The notes under the pieces were generated by a model. That model did no database searches. It was not told the origin of the DNA and saw only the letters and a list, made by a program, of their open reading frames with translations. DNA of 64,000 nucleotides, from assembly GCA_025774935.1 (NCBI GenBank), contig JALGZK010000014.1:1-64000 (forward strand), given 5' to 3'. Position numbers and translations under genes: made by a program. Position 1 is the stretch's first letter, and each line of letters starts with the position of its first letter. Shown piece by piece: positions 26,317-35,522 of this stretch. Source of the stretch: a bacterium (lineage in GTDB: Bacteria > Joyebacterota > Joyebacteria > Joyebacterales > Joyebacteraceae).

Positions 26317-27291
26317 TTACCTCCTCCTGATCGCCATGATCGTCAGATCGTCGGTCCTCGGCCTGCCCGAGAGGAAGCCCTCGAGATCGGTCAGGCACTC
26401 CGAGACAAGCTCATCCGGAGGGAGCGAGCTGTGCGTCTTCAGAAGCTCGGCCACCCTCGCCGTTCCGTATTCCTCCCCCGAGGCGTTCTCCGCCTCGGAG
26501 AGACCGTCTGTGTAGAGGAACATCGTGTCCCCGGGCTCCAGTGCGAACTCGCTCGTCGAGAAACGGGCGTCGCGCGCGAAGCCGAGCGGCAGCCCCGTCG
26601 ACTCGACAGGCTCGACGCCGCCGCCCCGCGCGACCAGCGCGGGAAGGTGCCCGGCGCTGCAGACGTGGACCTCCCCTCCCGGTACTGCCATCCCGCAGAC
26701 GAGCGTGGCGAAGTGCGTCGGGAGAGTGCTCTCGCAGAACATGCGGCCCGCGCGCTCCATGACGTCCACGAGAGGCCGGTCCTGTGACAGGAGCGCGTGG
26801 AACGTCGCGTGGAGATGCGCCATCAGCATCGAAGCCGCGACGCCCTTCCCGCTCACGTCGCCGATGATGAAGTAGAGGTCGGGCCCCACGGTCAGGAGGT
26901 CGCAGTAGTCCCCGCTCACCGGACCCAGCCCCTCGTAGTGATAGACTGCCTCCCAGTCTCCAGTCACGAGGGAACGCTCCGGCAGGAGGCCCGCCTGGAT
27001 CTGCGCGGCGAGTTCGAGGTCGCCCTCGAGCACTCGCTGTTCGGCCGGGGTCATGTGGGAGAGGCAGATTCGTGCGAGAGGATCCGCCATGAGGCGCTCC
27101 GGTTCGATCGGTTCATCGCACATCTCGCAGATCCCGTACGTACCCGCGTCCATCCGCGCGAGCGCCGCGTCCACCTCCTCGAGAAGCCGCGCCACCTCGC
27201 CGTCGCCCGGCGAAGCACCGAGTGCGTCGCCGAGGAGAGAGCGCCGACTCTCGAGCTCGGCCCGGATCGGGCTGCCTGCGTTGTCAGCCAT
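26317..27291 (-). CDS. DksA/TraR-type zinc-finger module fused to SpoIIE/RsbU-like PP2C phosphatase
   Basis: YGICEMCDEPIEPERLMADPLARICLSH, then GPVSGDYCDLL, FIIGDVSGKGVAASMLMA, SAGHLPALV, LYTDGLSEAEN, RTDDLTIMAIR. Confidence 0.85.
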   Translation of the reverse strand: MADNAGSPIRAELESRRSLLGDALGASPGDGEVARLLEEVDAALARMDAGTYGICEMCDEPIEPERLMADPLARICLSHMTPAEQRVLEGDLELAAQIQAGLLPERSLVTGDWEAVYHYEGLGPVSGDYCDLLTVGPDLYFIIGDVSGKGVAASMLMAHLHATFHALLSQDRPLVDVMERAGRMFCESTLPTHFATLVCGMAVPGGEVHVCSAGHLPALVARGGGVEPVESTGLPLGFARDARFSTSEFALEPGDTMFLYTDGLSEAENASGEEYGTARVAELLKTHSSLPPDELVSECLTDLEGFLSGRPRTDDLTIMAIRRR

Positions 27292-27358
27292 CTCCACGTC
27301 CCTCCTGCTCGTCGGAAACGGTCGGCTCGTTCCGCGACGCCTGCGCTTCCCGCCGACC

Positions 27359-27928
27359 TCAGTAGACCCAGGGGATGAGCCGCTTCGTGGTCCCGCGGTA
27401 CTCCGCGTACTCCTCGCCGAACGCCTCCTCGAGCGCCTGCTCCTCCACACGGATCCGGTACAGGACGGCCAGCGTCACCGGCACGAGGACGACGACGAGA
27501 CTCAGCCAGCTCACGTACGAAAGCCCCAGCCCCGTGAACGCGAGGAGGAGCCCCACATACGACGGGTGCCGCACCCACCGATAGAGTCCCGTCCGGACGA
27601 GCCTGTGTTCCTGGTGGATCGCGACGTCGCCCGTGAAGAACTTCCCCAGTTTGAGGATCGCGTGCCAACGGATCGCGAGACCCGCCAGAAGAAGCACGAG
27701 CGCGATGACCAGGAGCGCCTGACCGCTCACGCCGATCGGAGCCACCCGCGCGATCCCGAACACCAGGCCGGCGGGCACGCATACGCCGATCGTGATCCAG
27801 AGGACTCTCAGCGAGGCGCGGTCCCGAACCTCAGCGCCGCTCCGGCTCGCCCTCTTGACCCTTCCGAGCACGATCTCGGAGACGGCCCACGCGACGATCA
27901 CGACCTGGAGAATCCTGAGAAGCACCAA
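27359..27928 (-). CDS. Isoprenylcysteine carboxyl methyltransferase (ICMT)-family membrane protein
   Basis: LVRTGLYRWVRHPSYVGLLLAFTGLGL ... RIRVEEQALEEAFGEEYAEYRGTTKRLIPWVY. Confidence 0.88.
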   Translation of the reverse strand: MVLLRILQVVIVAWAVSEIVLGRVKRASRSGAEVRDRASLRVLWITIGVCVPAGLVFGIARVAPIGVSGQALLVIALVLLLAGLAIRWHAILKLGKFFTGDVAIHQEHRLVRTGLYRWVRHPSYVGLLLAFTGLGLSYVSWLSLVVVLVPVTLAVLYRIRVEEQALEEAFGEEYAEYRGTTKRLIPWVY

Positions 27929-27955
27929 CGCTACCCTCGCACTTCGAGCCGGCGG

Positions 27956-29407
27956 CTACTCGGCCGCCCTCGCGATCTCCTCGTCGATGCGCCCGAGGAG
28001 GCTCGACGCCCAGCCGTTCCGCGGGTCGAGTTCGAGACAGCGCTCCAGGTTCGCCACGGCGCGCTCACGGTCGCCCCTCCGGACGTGGACCTCGGCCAGA
28101 CTGTGGTAGACGTTGGCGGACTCCGGGTGCATGTCGGCGTTGAACGCGTGAACGGCGAGCGCCATCTCGACCATGCCTCTGTCGAGGTAGTGATAGCCGA
28201 TGTCGTCGATTGACCCCTCGTTCAGGATGCCGGCCGCGAGCCCCCGTTCCAGGACGTCGCGCGAGACTGAGGTCGCCGCCTGCGCGTCGCCCTGCTCGAA
28301 GAGCGACTCAGCCCGCACGCCTTCCTCGAGGAGTTCCTCCATCGCGGCAACGTCCCGGGCCTCCCTGGCCGTCCGACGCTCTTCGGCAGCCTCGCGGGCC
28401 AGTTCGAGGGCGACGTCGAGCGCTTCGTCCGCGTCCGCCGGGACGTCGGGCACGACACCGACCCCCTCCCAGTTCGTACCCGTCGTCGGGTTGATCGAAC
28501 GACCCCAGGGAATCTTCGCCTCGAAGCGGCCGCCGATCCGGAACGGCCGCGTGACGTGTGCTCCGCCCATCGTCGTCTCGCCCACGACAGTCGCGCGCCC
28601 GAGAGCCTGGAGAGCGTATGAGAACCCCTCGCCTGCCGAGAACACGTCGTCGTCGGTCAGGATGTAGAGCGGTACGTCGGCCATCCGGGTCCCCGGCACG
28701 CTGTCCAGGGTCCACACTTCCTCCGTCACGTCGTCCGCCCGGAAGTACGCTGAGCCGATGAGGGTGGGCTCGTCGAAGAAGTAACTCGCGAGGAACTGCA
28801 CGGTCTCCGGCGGGCCTCCCATGACCTCGTCTCTGAGATCGAAGATGATCGCGTCCATGTTCGACAGGAACTCCATGACGGCGACCAACTTGTCGCGCGC
28901 AACGTAGAGCGAGCTGAAGGCCCTGAGATCCACGTACCCGACGTTGCCTCTCAGCCACTCGACGCGCATGACTCCGTAGTTGCCTCTCTGCAGGAAGTGC
29001 TGGTGGTCCAGCTCGTCGAGCGCGACGGAGAGGTCGTCGCCCTCTGTGACCCCGAACAGAGCGACCACCTTGAGGTGCCGGTCGCCGCTCACGCCCTGGA
29101 GATCCTCGTTGAGCGCGCTCGCGAACAGGTTCGGTCGGGTGATGTCGTCGTAGGCACCCTCCCGGAGTTCGGCGTTGATCCGCTCGACGCACTCCTCCGC
29201 GACGTCGACGAAGACGTAGTACTCGCTGAGGAGCTCGCTCACTCGCTCCACGACCATCTCGCGCTCCTCGGCGGTCACCGGCTCCATCTCCGGCTCCGGT
29301 CCCCCGCCGCTTTCGTTCCCGCACGACGGGAGCGCGGCAAGTGCAGCGGCAATCCACGCGCTCGTGAGGACGCGGCAGACCGTCCTGACCGTCCTGTGAC
29401 CGTCCAT
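27956..29407 (-). CDS. S41-family peptidase with C-terminal TPR region, lipoprotein
   Basis: GNVGYVDLRAF, AIIFDLRDEVMGGPPETV, LTDDDVFSAGEGFSYALQALGRATVVGETTMGGAH. Confidence 0.87.
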   Translation of the reverse strand: MDGHRTVRTVCRVLTSAWIAAALAALPSCGNESGGGPEPEMEPVTAEEREMVVERVSELLSEYYVFVDVAEECVERINAELREGAYDDITRPNLFASALNEDLQGVSGDRHLKVVALFGVTEGDDLSVALDELDHQHFLQRGNYGVMRVEWLRGNVGYVDLRAFSSLYVARDKLVAVMEFLSNMDAIIFDLRDEVMGGPPETVQFLASYFFDEPTLIGSAYFRADDVTEEVWTLDSVPGTRMADVPLYILTDDDVFSAGEGFSYALQALGRATVVGETTMGGAHVTRPFRIGGRFEAKIPWGRSINPTTGTNWEGVGVVPDVPADADEALDVALELAREAAEERRTAREARDVAAMEELLEEGVRAESLFEQGDAQAATSVSRDVLERGLAAGILNEGSIDDIGYHYLDRGMVEMALAVHAFNADMHPESANVYHSLAEVHVRRGDRERAVANLERCLELDPRNGWASSLLGRIDEEIARAAE

Positions 29408-29446
29408 GGGACACTCCTTGGGTCGCGACGCGGCACATCGTTCGGG

Positions 29447-30352
29447 CTAACCCGACATCTCTTCCCACAGCCCCGCGAGCTCCTCCGGGCCGAGGTCCAT
29501 CCCCTTCTCGGCGAACTCGTTGAGCCACCCCACGTCGAGGCGGACGGGTCCACACTCTACCAGGAACTCGGGGAACGTCCAACGCCGGCCACCGCCGCGG
29601 CCTCCCGGCACGTCCGACTGCGAGAGCGCGAACGTCTCGTAGCCCGCCGCCACTTCTTCCCGGCTCGCGGTCGGCGGGAGGTACGTGACGAGCGAGCTCA
29701 CGAACGATCGCCAGACCTCGGGTTCACGGAAGCTCATCTGGATGAACAGCCACCGGAACTGCTCGCTCGCCCACTCCGTGAGACGCGTGATCGGCCAGAG
29801 CGTCGCCCAGCCCCAGTCGATCATGCGCACCTCGATGTCGTTCCCGCTGCCGAGAATGAACAGGTGGTCGGCGCGTTCGTCGCGGTGGACGAGAAGCTGC
29901 TGCCTGTCTGCGATGACGAACCTGCCCATGAGGACGGCGAGCTCCCGGCCGTAGCGGGTGAGCTCTTCGAGCGTCGGGCGGCGCTCGCGGATGTTCGCCC
30001 CCGGCGGGAAGAACTCCTCGAGGATGATCCCGTCGTCGGAGACGTCCAGGACGAACGGCCCAACCGACCGCTGGGAGGCGAGCTCGGCGGTCTCGGGCTC
30101 CGAGCCGTGCGGCCGCTTCATGCCGTACATGCAGAAGGGCGGGTCGGTCGAGGCCTTCCTGACCGTGACCACCTCCACCTTGCGGCGCCCGCCCGCGATC
30201 GTGGCGAAGTCGAGCGCGAGCCTGCCCACCACGGGATCGTTCGGGTCGATCCTCAGGCAGCGGCAGACGTGTGCCTCGATGAGCTCGGCTCTGGTCTCGT
30301 TCGCGAGGACGAGGCGCTTGGATCCGGCGATCCGGTCGGCGAGGCTGGACAC
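29447..30352 (-). CDS. Kinase/aminoglycoside-phosphotransferase-fold-like protein
   Basis: LLVHRDERADHLFI...EVRMIDWGWA catalytic-loop-like and DWG motifs; GTG start at 30352 preferred because the track start lies within the promoter. Confidence 0.5.
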   Translation of the reverse strand: MSSLADRIAGSKRLVLANETRAELIEAHVCRCLRIDPNDPVVGRLALDFATIAGGRRKVEVVTVRKASTDPPFCMYGMKRPHGSEPETAELASQRSVGPFVLDVSDDGIILEEFFPPGANIRERRPTLEELTRYGRELAVLMGRFVIADRQQLLVHRDERADHLFILGSGNDIEVRMIDWGWATLWPITRLTEWASEQFRWLFIQMSFREPEVWRSFVSSLVTYLPPTASREEVAAGYETFALSQSDVPGGRGGGRRWTFPEFLVECGPVRLDVGWLNEFAEKGMDLGPEELAGLWEEMSG

Positions 30353-30402
30353 GGGGCGGTCCCCTTCGGAGGGAGTATCGGTAAGTGTTTGCTGACAGGA
30401 CG

Positions 30403-30431
30403 ATTGTAGCACCGCTCGCGGTGCCTGCCAA
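30403..30431 (-). promoter_or_regulatory. Promoter TTGGCA-N17-TACAAT with perfect palindrome in the spacer
   Basis: -35 30431-30426, -10 30408-30403; GCACCGC-TC-GCGGTGC at 30409-30424. Confidence 0.6.
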
Positions 30432-30436
30432 GAAGT

Positions 30437-30461
30437 GAGCCGCCGGAGGAACCGGCGGCTC
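30437..30461 (-). terminator. 10-bp perfect GC hairpin after the ABC/M1 operon
   Basis: GAGCCGCCGG-AGGAA-CCGGCGGCTC. Confidence 0.65.
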
Positions 30462-30549
30462 GTTCGGGGTACAACCCGGGTCGGGCGGGCATGTACGGAG
30501 GAGGCGGGGCGAGTCGAGCGGCGACCCGCCCCGGAAAGGGCCCCTCCGT

Positions 30550-33500
30550 CTAACCCGTCACTCGTTTCACGTTGTCGTCCGGCACGCGGTCGACGAGGAG
30601 GTGGCGCGGGTCGATCCCGGCGCGCGAGGGCTCCTCGTCCACCACGATCTCGATCTCGTTCGTCCCGCTCTCGAGGCGGTGCTTCTCGAGGTAGAGGAGC
30701 GGTTCCTCACCGTCCCCGTCCTCACGGCCGTAGACTCCCACCTCGATCCAGTCCTCGTGCGGGATCTCGGTCTCGACACCGCGTCCGTCGGCGCGCATCT
30801 TCCGCGACTGGAGTTCAAGCGTGACCGTGTACGTCCCGTCGCCGTTCTCCTCGAGCGTCGCCGCCTCGGCGCGGTTGTCGTAGAGCGTGATCGTCTCGAA
30901 CATGTCCTCGATCAGATACTCGTACTCGGGCGGTGTCGCCGCGCGGAGCGCCGCGACGAGATCGGTCGAGAGCGGGTACGGCGGGCCAACGAACCGGTGC
31001 TCCTCGACGTACTGCCGGAGCGCCGCGTTCATGGCCTCCTCCCCGATGTAGTCCCTGAGCGCGTAGGTCGCGAGGCTGCCCTTCCGGTAGTGCGTGTACC
31101 CGGTGTTCTCAACGAGCACGAGCGGAAGCTCTTCCTTGCGCTCCCGCCCCCTCCCCTGGAGGTAGCGGTCGAGCTCGTACGAGAGGAACTTCTCCATCGC
31201 CTCCCCGCCCTGGTCCTTCTCCATCACCATGAGCGCGGAGTACTGCGCGAAGCTCTCGTCGATGAACGTCCCGCCCCGCGCGAACGCCCCGGCGACCTGG
31301 TGCCCCCACCACTGGTGCGCCACCTCGTGCGCCGTGACGTAGTAGACCATGTCGATCACGCCCTCTCGTCGGAGGTCCTCCACGAAGTGGATCGACTCCG
31401 AGTACGGGATGGTCGTCGCGAACGACTGCGCGAAGGTCTGGTACCGCGGGAACTCGACAATCCTGAGCTGCCGATGCTGGTACGGCCCAAACTCCGCGCT
31501 CATGTACTCGAGCGTGTGCTGGATCGACTCGATCATGCGGTCGACGTTCATGTCGTGCTTCGGATGGTGATAGACCGCGATCTCGACGTCGTTCCAGCTC
31601 CCCGTTGCGACTTCGTATCGCCCCGAGATGAACGGGTAGAAGTGGAGGATCGGCACGTCCATCGTGTAGTGGAAGTACCGCCGGCCGCCCTCCTCCCACT
31701 CGTTCTCGAGATACCCCGCCGTGATCGCGACCTGGTCCGGGCTCGTCGAGAGCGTCGCCTCGTAGTTCACCCAGTCGGCGTCGTGGATGAAGATGCGGTC
31801 GCCAGCTCCCGGCTCGTCCGGGGCCGGCATCGACTCGTCCTTGGGAGGAAGATCGTGCTTCTTCCGCTCGTGGGCGTTCGCGAGCTCCTGCTCGGACCAA
31901 TAGCCGAACGAAGGAACGATGTGCGTGTTGTCGAGGAAGGTCCCGTTCTCGACCACCCTCACGTTCGACCGGGAGTTCACGAACCCCGGGTTCGTGATCC
32001 TGGCTGTGTAGTGGAGGTCGAACTCCTCTCCGGGGCCGAGGGGTTCGTCGAGCTCGTAGATCCGGTACCCGATCTCCCGGTCGTCGAGCGTGATCGCCTC
32101 GTCCGGCAGACTCAGGCTCGTGAGCTCGAGCATGCGGGCGTTCGCGACGTGGAGCTCTCCAATCGGCCCGTCGGTCTTGTTCCTGAGGACGAGATCGCCC
32201 TCGATCTCCACGCGCCGCTCCTCGGGGAAGATGTCGACCGCGAGCCTGACGTCGGTCACGCGCGGCTGCGGGACCTCCTCATACTGCTTGTACCGCTGTT
32301 CATACAGCGCCGAGAGTTCGCTCGAGCGTTTGGCGTCGACGAACTCGTTCAGCACGTTCGTGTTGTAGAAGATCCACCCTCCGACCACGACGAACGCCGC
32401 CAGCGACACTGCGAGCGCCGCGACCCGTGGGCGGGTCAGCCGACGCCGCGCTTCCTTCCACCGGAAGCGTCCCCGGACGTCGGTCCCGCGCACCCAGAAG
32501 AGCACGCTCAGGTAGAGGAGGACGGCCGACGCGAGCCCCCAGTAGAGGAGGAACCACGACACGGGTTTCGCGTAGTGACCGAGTCCGTTCATGTCGGAGT
32601 ACCGGTAGGATGGCGTCTCCCCGAAGAGGTAGAGGTTGTGCTCGATCGACATCGAGGCCACGACCTCGAGGAGGATGAAGTAGACGATCATGACCGAGAA
32701 CCCGGCCACCTTGTTGTTCGTGAACACCTGGCAAGCGATCGCGAGCGCGGCGACGGCGAACCACCCCGGGAGCTGAATGAGGAAGAGCCCGCGTATGTAG
32801 ATGCCGAGCTCGAAGTCGAAGTAGCCCTTCGACATCTGGAAGATGATCGTCACCACCATCGCGAGGACGAGCGCGAGGAAGTTCACGAGGAGAAGCGCCG
32901 AGAGCTTCGACGCCAGCGGCAACCAGTCCGGCACCGGCAGCGCCGACTGAATCTCGTGCTGGCCCGCCCCCCTCTCCCGCCAGACGAGCACGCCCGCGTA
33001 GACCAGCATGAAGATGAAGAGGAAGATCGAGAAGGTCCCCTCTATCGTGTCGACCATGATGCGCGTCAGGGGGTAGCTCTCGAGCTGGTCGAAGTCCGCG
33101 AAGAGCCCCCCGACCAGGTTGAAGACCCCGAAGACGAGGATCACGAGGAAGGGCACGCTCCGAACGAGCCCGAGCGACTCGGTGCGCGTCTGGTGCCAGA
33201 GCTGAATGAGCCGCGAGCGCGGAGTGAACGAGAGGGTCGGCGAGACGACCATCCCGGCCGGAAACGCGGGCGCCGCCCGTGCGGGCGTCATCTCCTCCGC
33301 GGACGCCTCAGCGACCGCGGCGCCCGCCCGACCCTTCTTCTCCGCCACTGAGAGCCTGAAGCGCCATATCGCGAACCCGAGCACCGCCGCTCCGACGCCG
33401 ACCCAGATCAGACGGTTCAGGAGCATCGGGCCCATGATCGGCGGCAGCATTGTGTTCCGTTCGACCACCGTCCAGTAGCGCGTGGCGGCGTTGAAGGCCT

Positions 33501-34140
33501 CCACACCAAACGGATCGAAGAGCGAGGCGGCGAAGACGCTCTCGAGGTCGCGCGTGAGGGTCCTCGAGATCGCCCAGAACGTCAGGAACCCGATCATCGA
33601 CACGTACGTGTAGAGGACCTTCCTCGTGAGCGCGGCGAAGGCGAAGAGGATCGCTCCCGCCAGGAAGAGGTTCGGGAGGACGAACACCCCAAGCGAGTAG
33701 GCGTACGGCACGAAGTTGAACGCCTGGATGCGTTCGGGGTCCTGCCACGGCATCACGCTCGCCAGCACGATCCCGAGCGCGGCCACGGAGACCGCCGCCA
33801 TCGCCGTCAGCAGGGACCCCGTGAACCTCCCTAGGAGGTACGCGGGCTTCCGGACTGGCGTTGCGAAGAAAAACTCGCTCGTCCGGTACTCGTAGTCGCG
33901 GTTCACCGCGGTCGCCACGAAGCCCGTGAGCGCGAGGAGCCCCATCACACTCATCATCCCGAGGAGACGGACGATCTCGAACGGAGAGTTCCGCGCGGCG
34001 TTCCCGATGGCGCCGCCCATCTGGACGGTGTCGGTCGCGATCGCGGAGAAGGTCATCGTGAAGAAGAGCGCGGCGAAGATGTAGACGGCCGGCTTCCGGA
34101 AACGGTAGAGGACCTCGAACTTGATGATGTCTGCGAACAT
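30550..34140 (-). CDS. ABC-2 type permease fused to M1-family aminopeptidase domain
   Basis: Multiple TMs plus VTAHEVAHQWWGHQVAGAFARGGTFIDESFAQY (HExxH-18-E). Confidence 0.92.
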   Translation of the reverse strand: MFADIIKFEVLYRFRKPAVYIFAALFFTMTFSAIATDTVQMGGAIGNAARNSPFEIVRLLGMMSVMGLLALTGFVATAVNRDYEYRTSEFFFATPVRKPAYLLGRFTGSLLTAMAAVSVAALGIVLASVMPWQDPERIQAFNFVPYAYSLGVFVLPNLFLAGAILFAFAALTRKVLYTYVSMIGFLTFWAISRTLTRDLESVFAASLFDPFGVEAFNAATRYWTVVERNTMLPPIMGPMLLNRLIWVGVGAAVLGFAIWRFRLSVAEKKGRAGAAVAEASAEEMTPARAAPAFPAGMVVSPTLSFTPRSRLIQLWHQTRTESLGLVRSVPFLVILVFGVFNLVGGLFADFDQLESYPLTRIMVDTIEGTFSIFLFIFMLVYAGVLVWRERGAGQHEIQSALPVPDWLPLASKLSALLLVNFLALVLAMVVTIIFQMSKGYFDFELGIYIRGLFLIQLPGWFAVAALAIACQVFTNNKVAGFSVMIVYFILLEVVASMSIEHNLYLFGETPSYRYSDMNGLGHYAKPVSWFLLYWGLASAVLLYLSVLFWVRGTDVRGRFRWKEARRRLTRPRVAALAVSLAAFVVVGGWIFYNTNVLNEFVDAKRSSELSALYEQRYKQYEEVPQPRVTDVRLAVDIFPEERRVEIEGDLVLRNKTDGPIGELHVANARMLELTSLSLPDEAITLDDREIGYRIYELDEPLGPGEEFDLHYTARITNPGFVNSRSNVRVVENGTFLDNTHIVPSFGYWSEQELANAHERKKHDLPPKDESMPAPDEPGAGDRIFIHDADWVNYEATLSTSPDQVAITAGYLENEWEEGGRRYFHYTMDVPILHFYPFISGRYEVATGSWNDVEIAVYHHPKHDMNVDRMIESIQHTLEYMSAEFGPYQHRQLRIVEFPRYQTFAQSFATTIPYSESIHFVEDLRREGVIDMVYYVTAHEVAHQWWGHQVAGAFARGGTFIDESFAQYSALMVMEKDQGGEAMEKFLSYELDRYLQGRGRERKEELPLVLVENTGYTHYRKGSLATYALRDYIGEEAMNAALRQYVEEHRFVGPPYPLSTDLVAALRAATPPEYEYLIEDMFETITLYDNRAEAATLEENGDGTYTVTLELQSRKMRADGRGVETEIPHEDWIEVGVYGREDGDGEEPLLYLEKHRLESGTNEIEIVVDEEPSRAGIDPRHLLVDRVPDDNVKRVTG

Positions 34141-34144
34141 CGTC

Positions 34145-35134
34145 CTACCTCCCCTTCCCGGAGTCGACCGCGGTCACGTGGCCGTCCCGCTCGAGGATCG
34201 ACTGGTCCTTCCCGTTCCCTCCCTCGCGCCCGCCGCCGCCGTTCCCGTCCCCGTTCACCCTCCAGAGCTTCATGAAGTAGAAGTCCTGAAGATCGGGGTC
34301 GGCGCCGTCGAACCCCTCTCCGGGCCGCTCGTCCGCGAGCACGTGGGCGATCGTCTTCCCGGCGCGAAGCCTCGTCGTGAGCACCTTGTGCTTCTCGAAG
34401 AACTCGTCGAGCTCCGGCTTCGCGACCGTCTTCCGCCACGTCCTCCCGCGGATCTCGTCGAGCGCCGCCTGGGGCTCGCCCTTGTGAAGCACGAAGCCCT
34501 CCCGGATGATCGCCATGTCGCTGCAGACCTGCGCGACGTCGTCGACGATGTGGGTCGAGAGGATGACGATCACGCTCTCGCCGATCTCGGAGAGGTGGTT
34601 CAGGAACTTGTTCCGCTCCTCCGGGTCGAGTCCCGCGGTCGGCTCGTCGACGATGATGAGCTCCGGGTTCCCGAGGAGCGCCTGCGCGATCCCGAACCGC
34701 TGCTTCATCCCGCCCGAGAACGTGCCGAGCTTCTTCTTCCTGTCGTCCCAGAGGCCCACGCGCCTGAGGAGACCCTCGACGACGTGCTCCCGCTCCGTTC
34801 CGTTGGTGATCCCCTTGAGCGTCGCGAGGTGCGAGAGGAGTGTGACCGCGTTGATGTTCGGGTAGACCCCGAACTCCTGCGGGAGGTAGCCGAGCACGCG
34901 CCGCACCGCCTCCTTGTCCTTCAGCACGTCGGTCGACCCGAGCCGGATCGAACCCGTGTCGGGCTCCTGGAGAGTCGCGATCGTGCGCATGAGGGTCGTC
35001 TTCCCCGAACCGTTCGGCCCGACCAGGCCGAACATCCCCGTTCCGATCGTGAGCGAGACGCCGTCCAGGGCCCGGACGCCGTTCGCATAGGTCTTCGAGA
35101 CGTTCTCGATGACGAGTTCCATGGGTTCCTCCAT
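34145..35134 (-). CDS. ABC transporter ATP-binding protein
   Basis: FGLVGPNGSGKTTLMRTI, LGTFSGGMKQRFGIAQALLG, LIIVDEPTAGLDP. Confidence 0.95.
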   Translation of the reverse strand: MEEPMELVIENVSKTYANGVRALDGVSLTIGTGMFGLVGPNGSGKTTLMRTIATLQEPDTGSIRLGSTDVLKDKEAVRRVLGYLPQEFGVYPNINAVTLLSHLATLKGITNGTEREHVVEGLLRRVGLWDDRKKKLGTFSGGMKQRFGIAQALLGNPELIIVDEPTAGLDPEERNKFLNHLSEIGESVIVILSTHIVDDVAQVCSDMAIIREGFVLHKGEPQAALDEIRGRTWRKTVAKPELDEFFEKHKVLTTRLRAGKTIAHVLADERPGEGFDGADPDLQDFYFMKLWRVNGDGNGGGGREGGNGKDQSILERDGHVTAVDSGKGR

Positions 35135-35278
35135 ATGGCGGTGGTGCTCCTTCGTCGCGCGGCGCTCCGGTCAGGCGACCGGGCGCTTGTGCCACGCAAC
35201 AGGTAGGACTCCGGTGGGAGGGGACGGGTTTGCGGAAAGGCGCTTGGTCGGGTGAGAGCCTGGCAGACGACTGAGGGC

Positions 35279-35333
35279 GTTCAGTATTCTGAACAGTATT
35301 CGGTTGACCCAGGGGTCTATAGTGGTGTAGTAT
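35279..35333 (+). promoter_or_regulatory. Putative promoter TTGACC-N18-TAGTAT preceded by palindrome GTTCAG-TATT-CTGAAC
   Basis: Palindrome 35279-35294; direct repeat CAGTATTC at 35282 and 35294; TTGACC 35304-35309; TAGTAT 35328-35333. Confidence 0.45.
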
Positions 35334-35522
35334 GGCGCATCGCAGCCGGGGAAGTCATGCTCCCCCACCACGTGTGCGCCGCTCCCGCGGCGCGGGAGTG
35401 GCACGCTGGGAGCTCATGACGAGTCAAGACGGATGACGTTCTGAACTGGGGCCCCGCCGCGAGGTGGAGGGCCCCTTTCTCGTGCCCCAGTACGGCACGA
35501 ACCTGAAAGGAGCAGTCGAACC

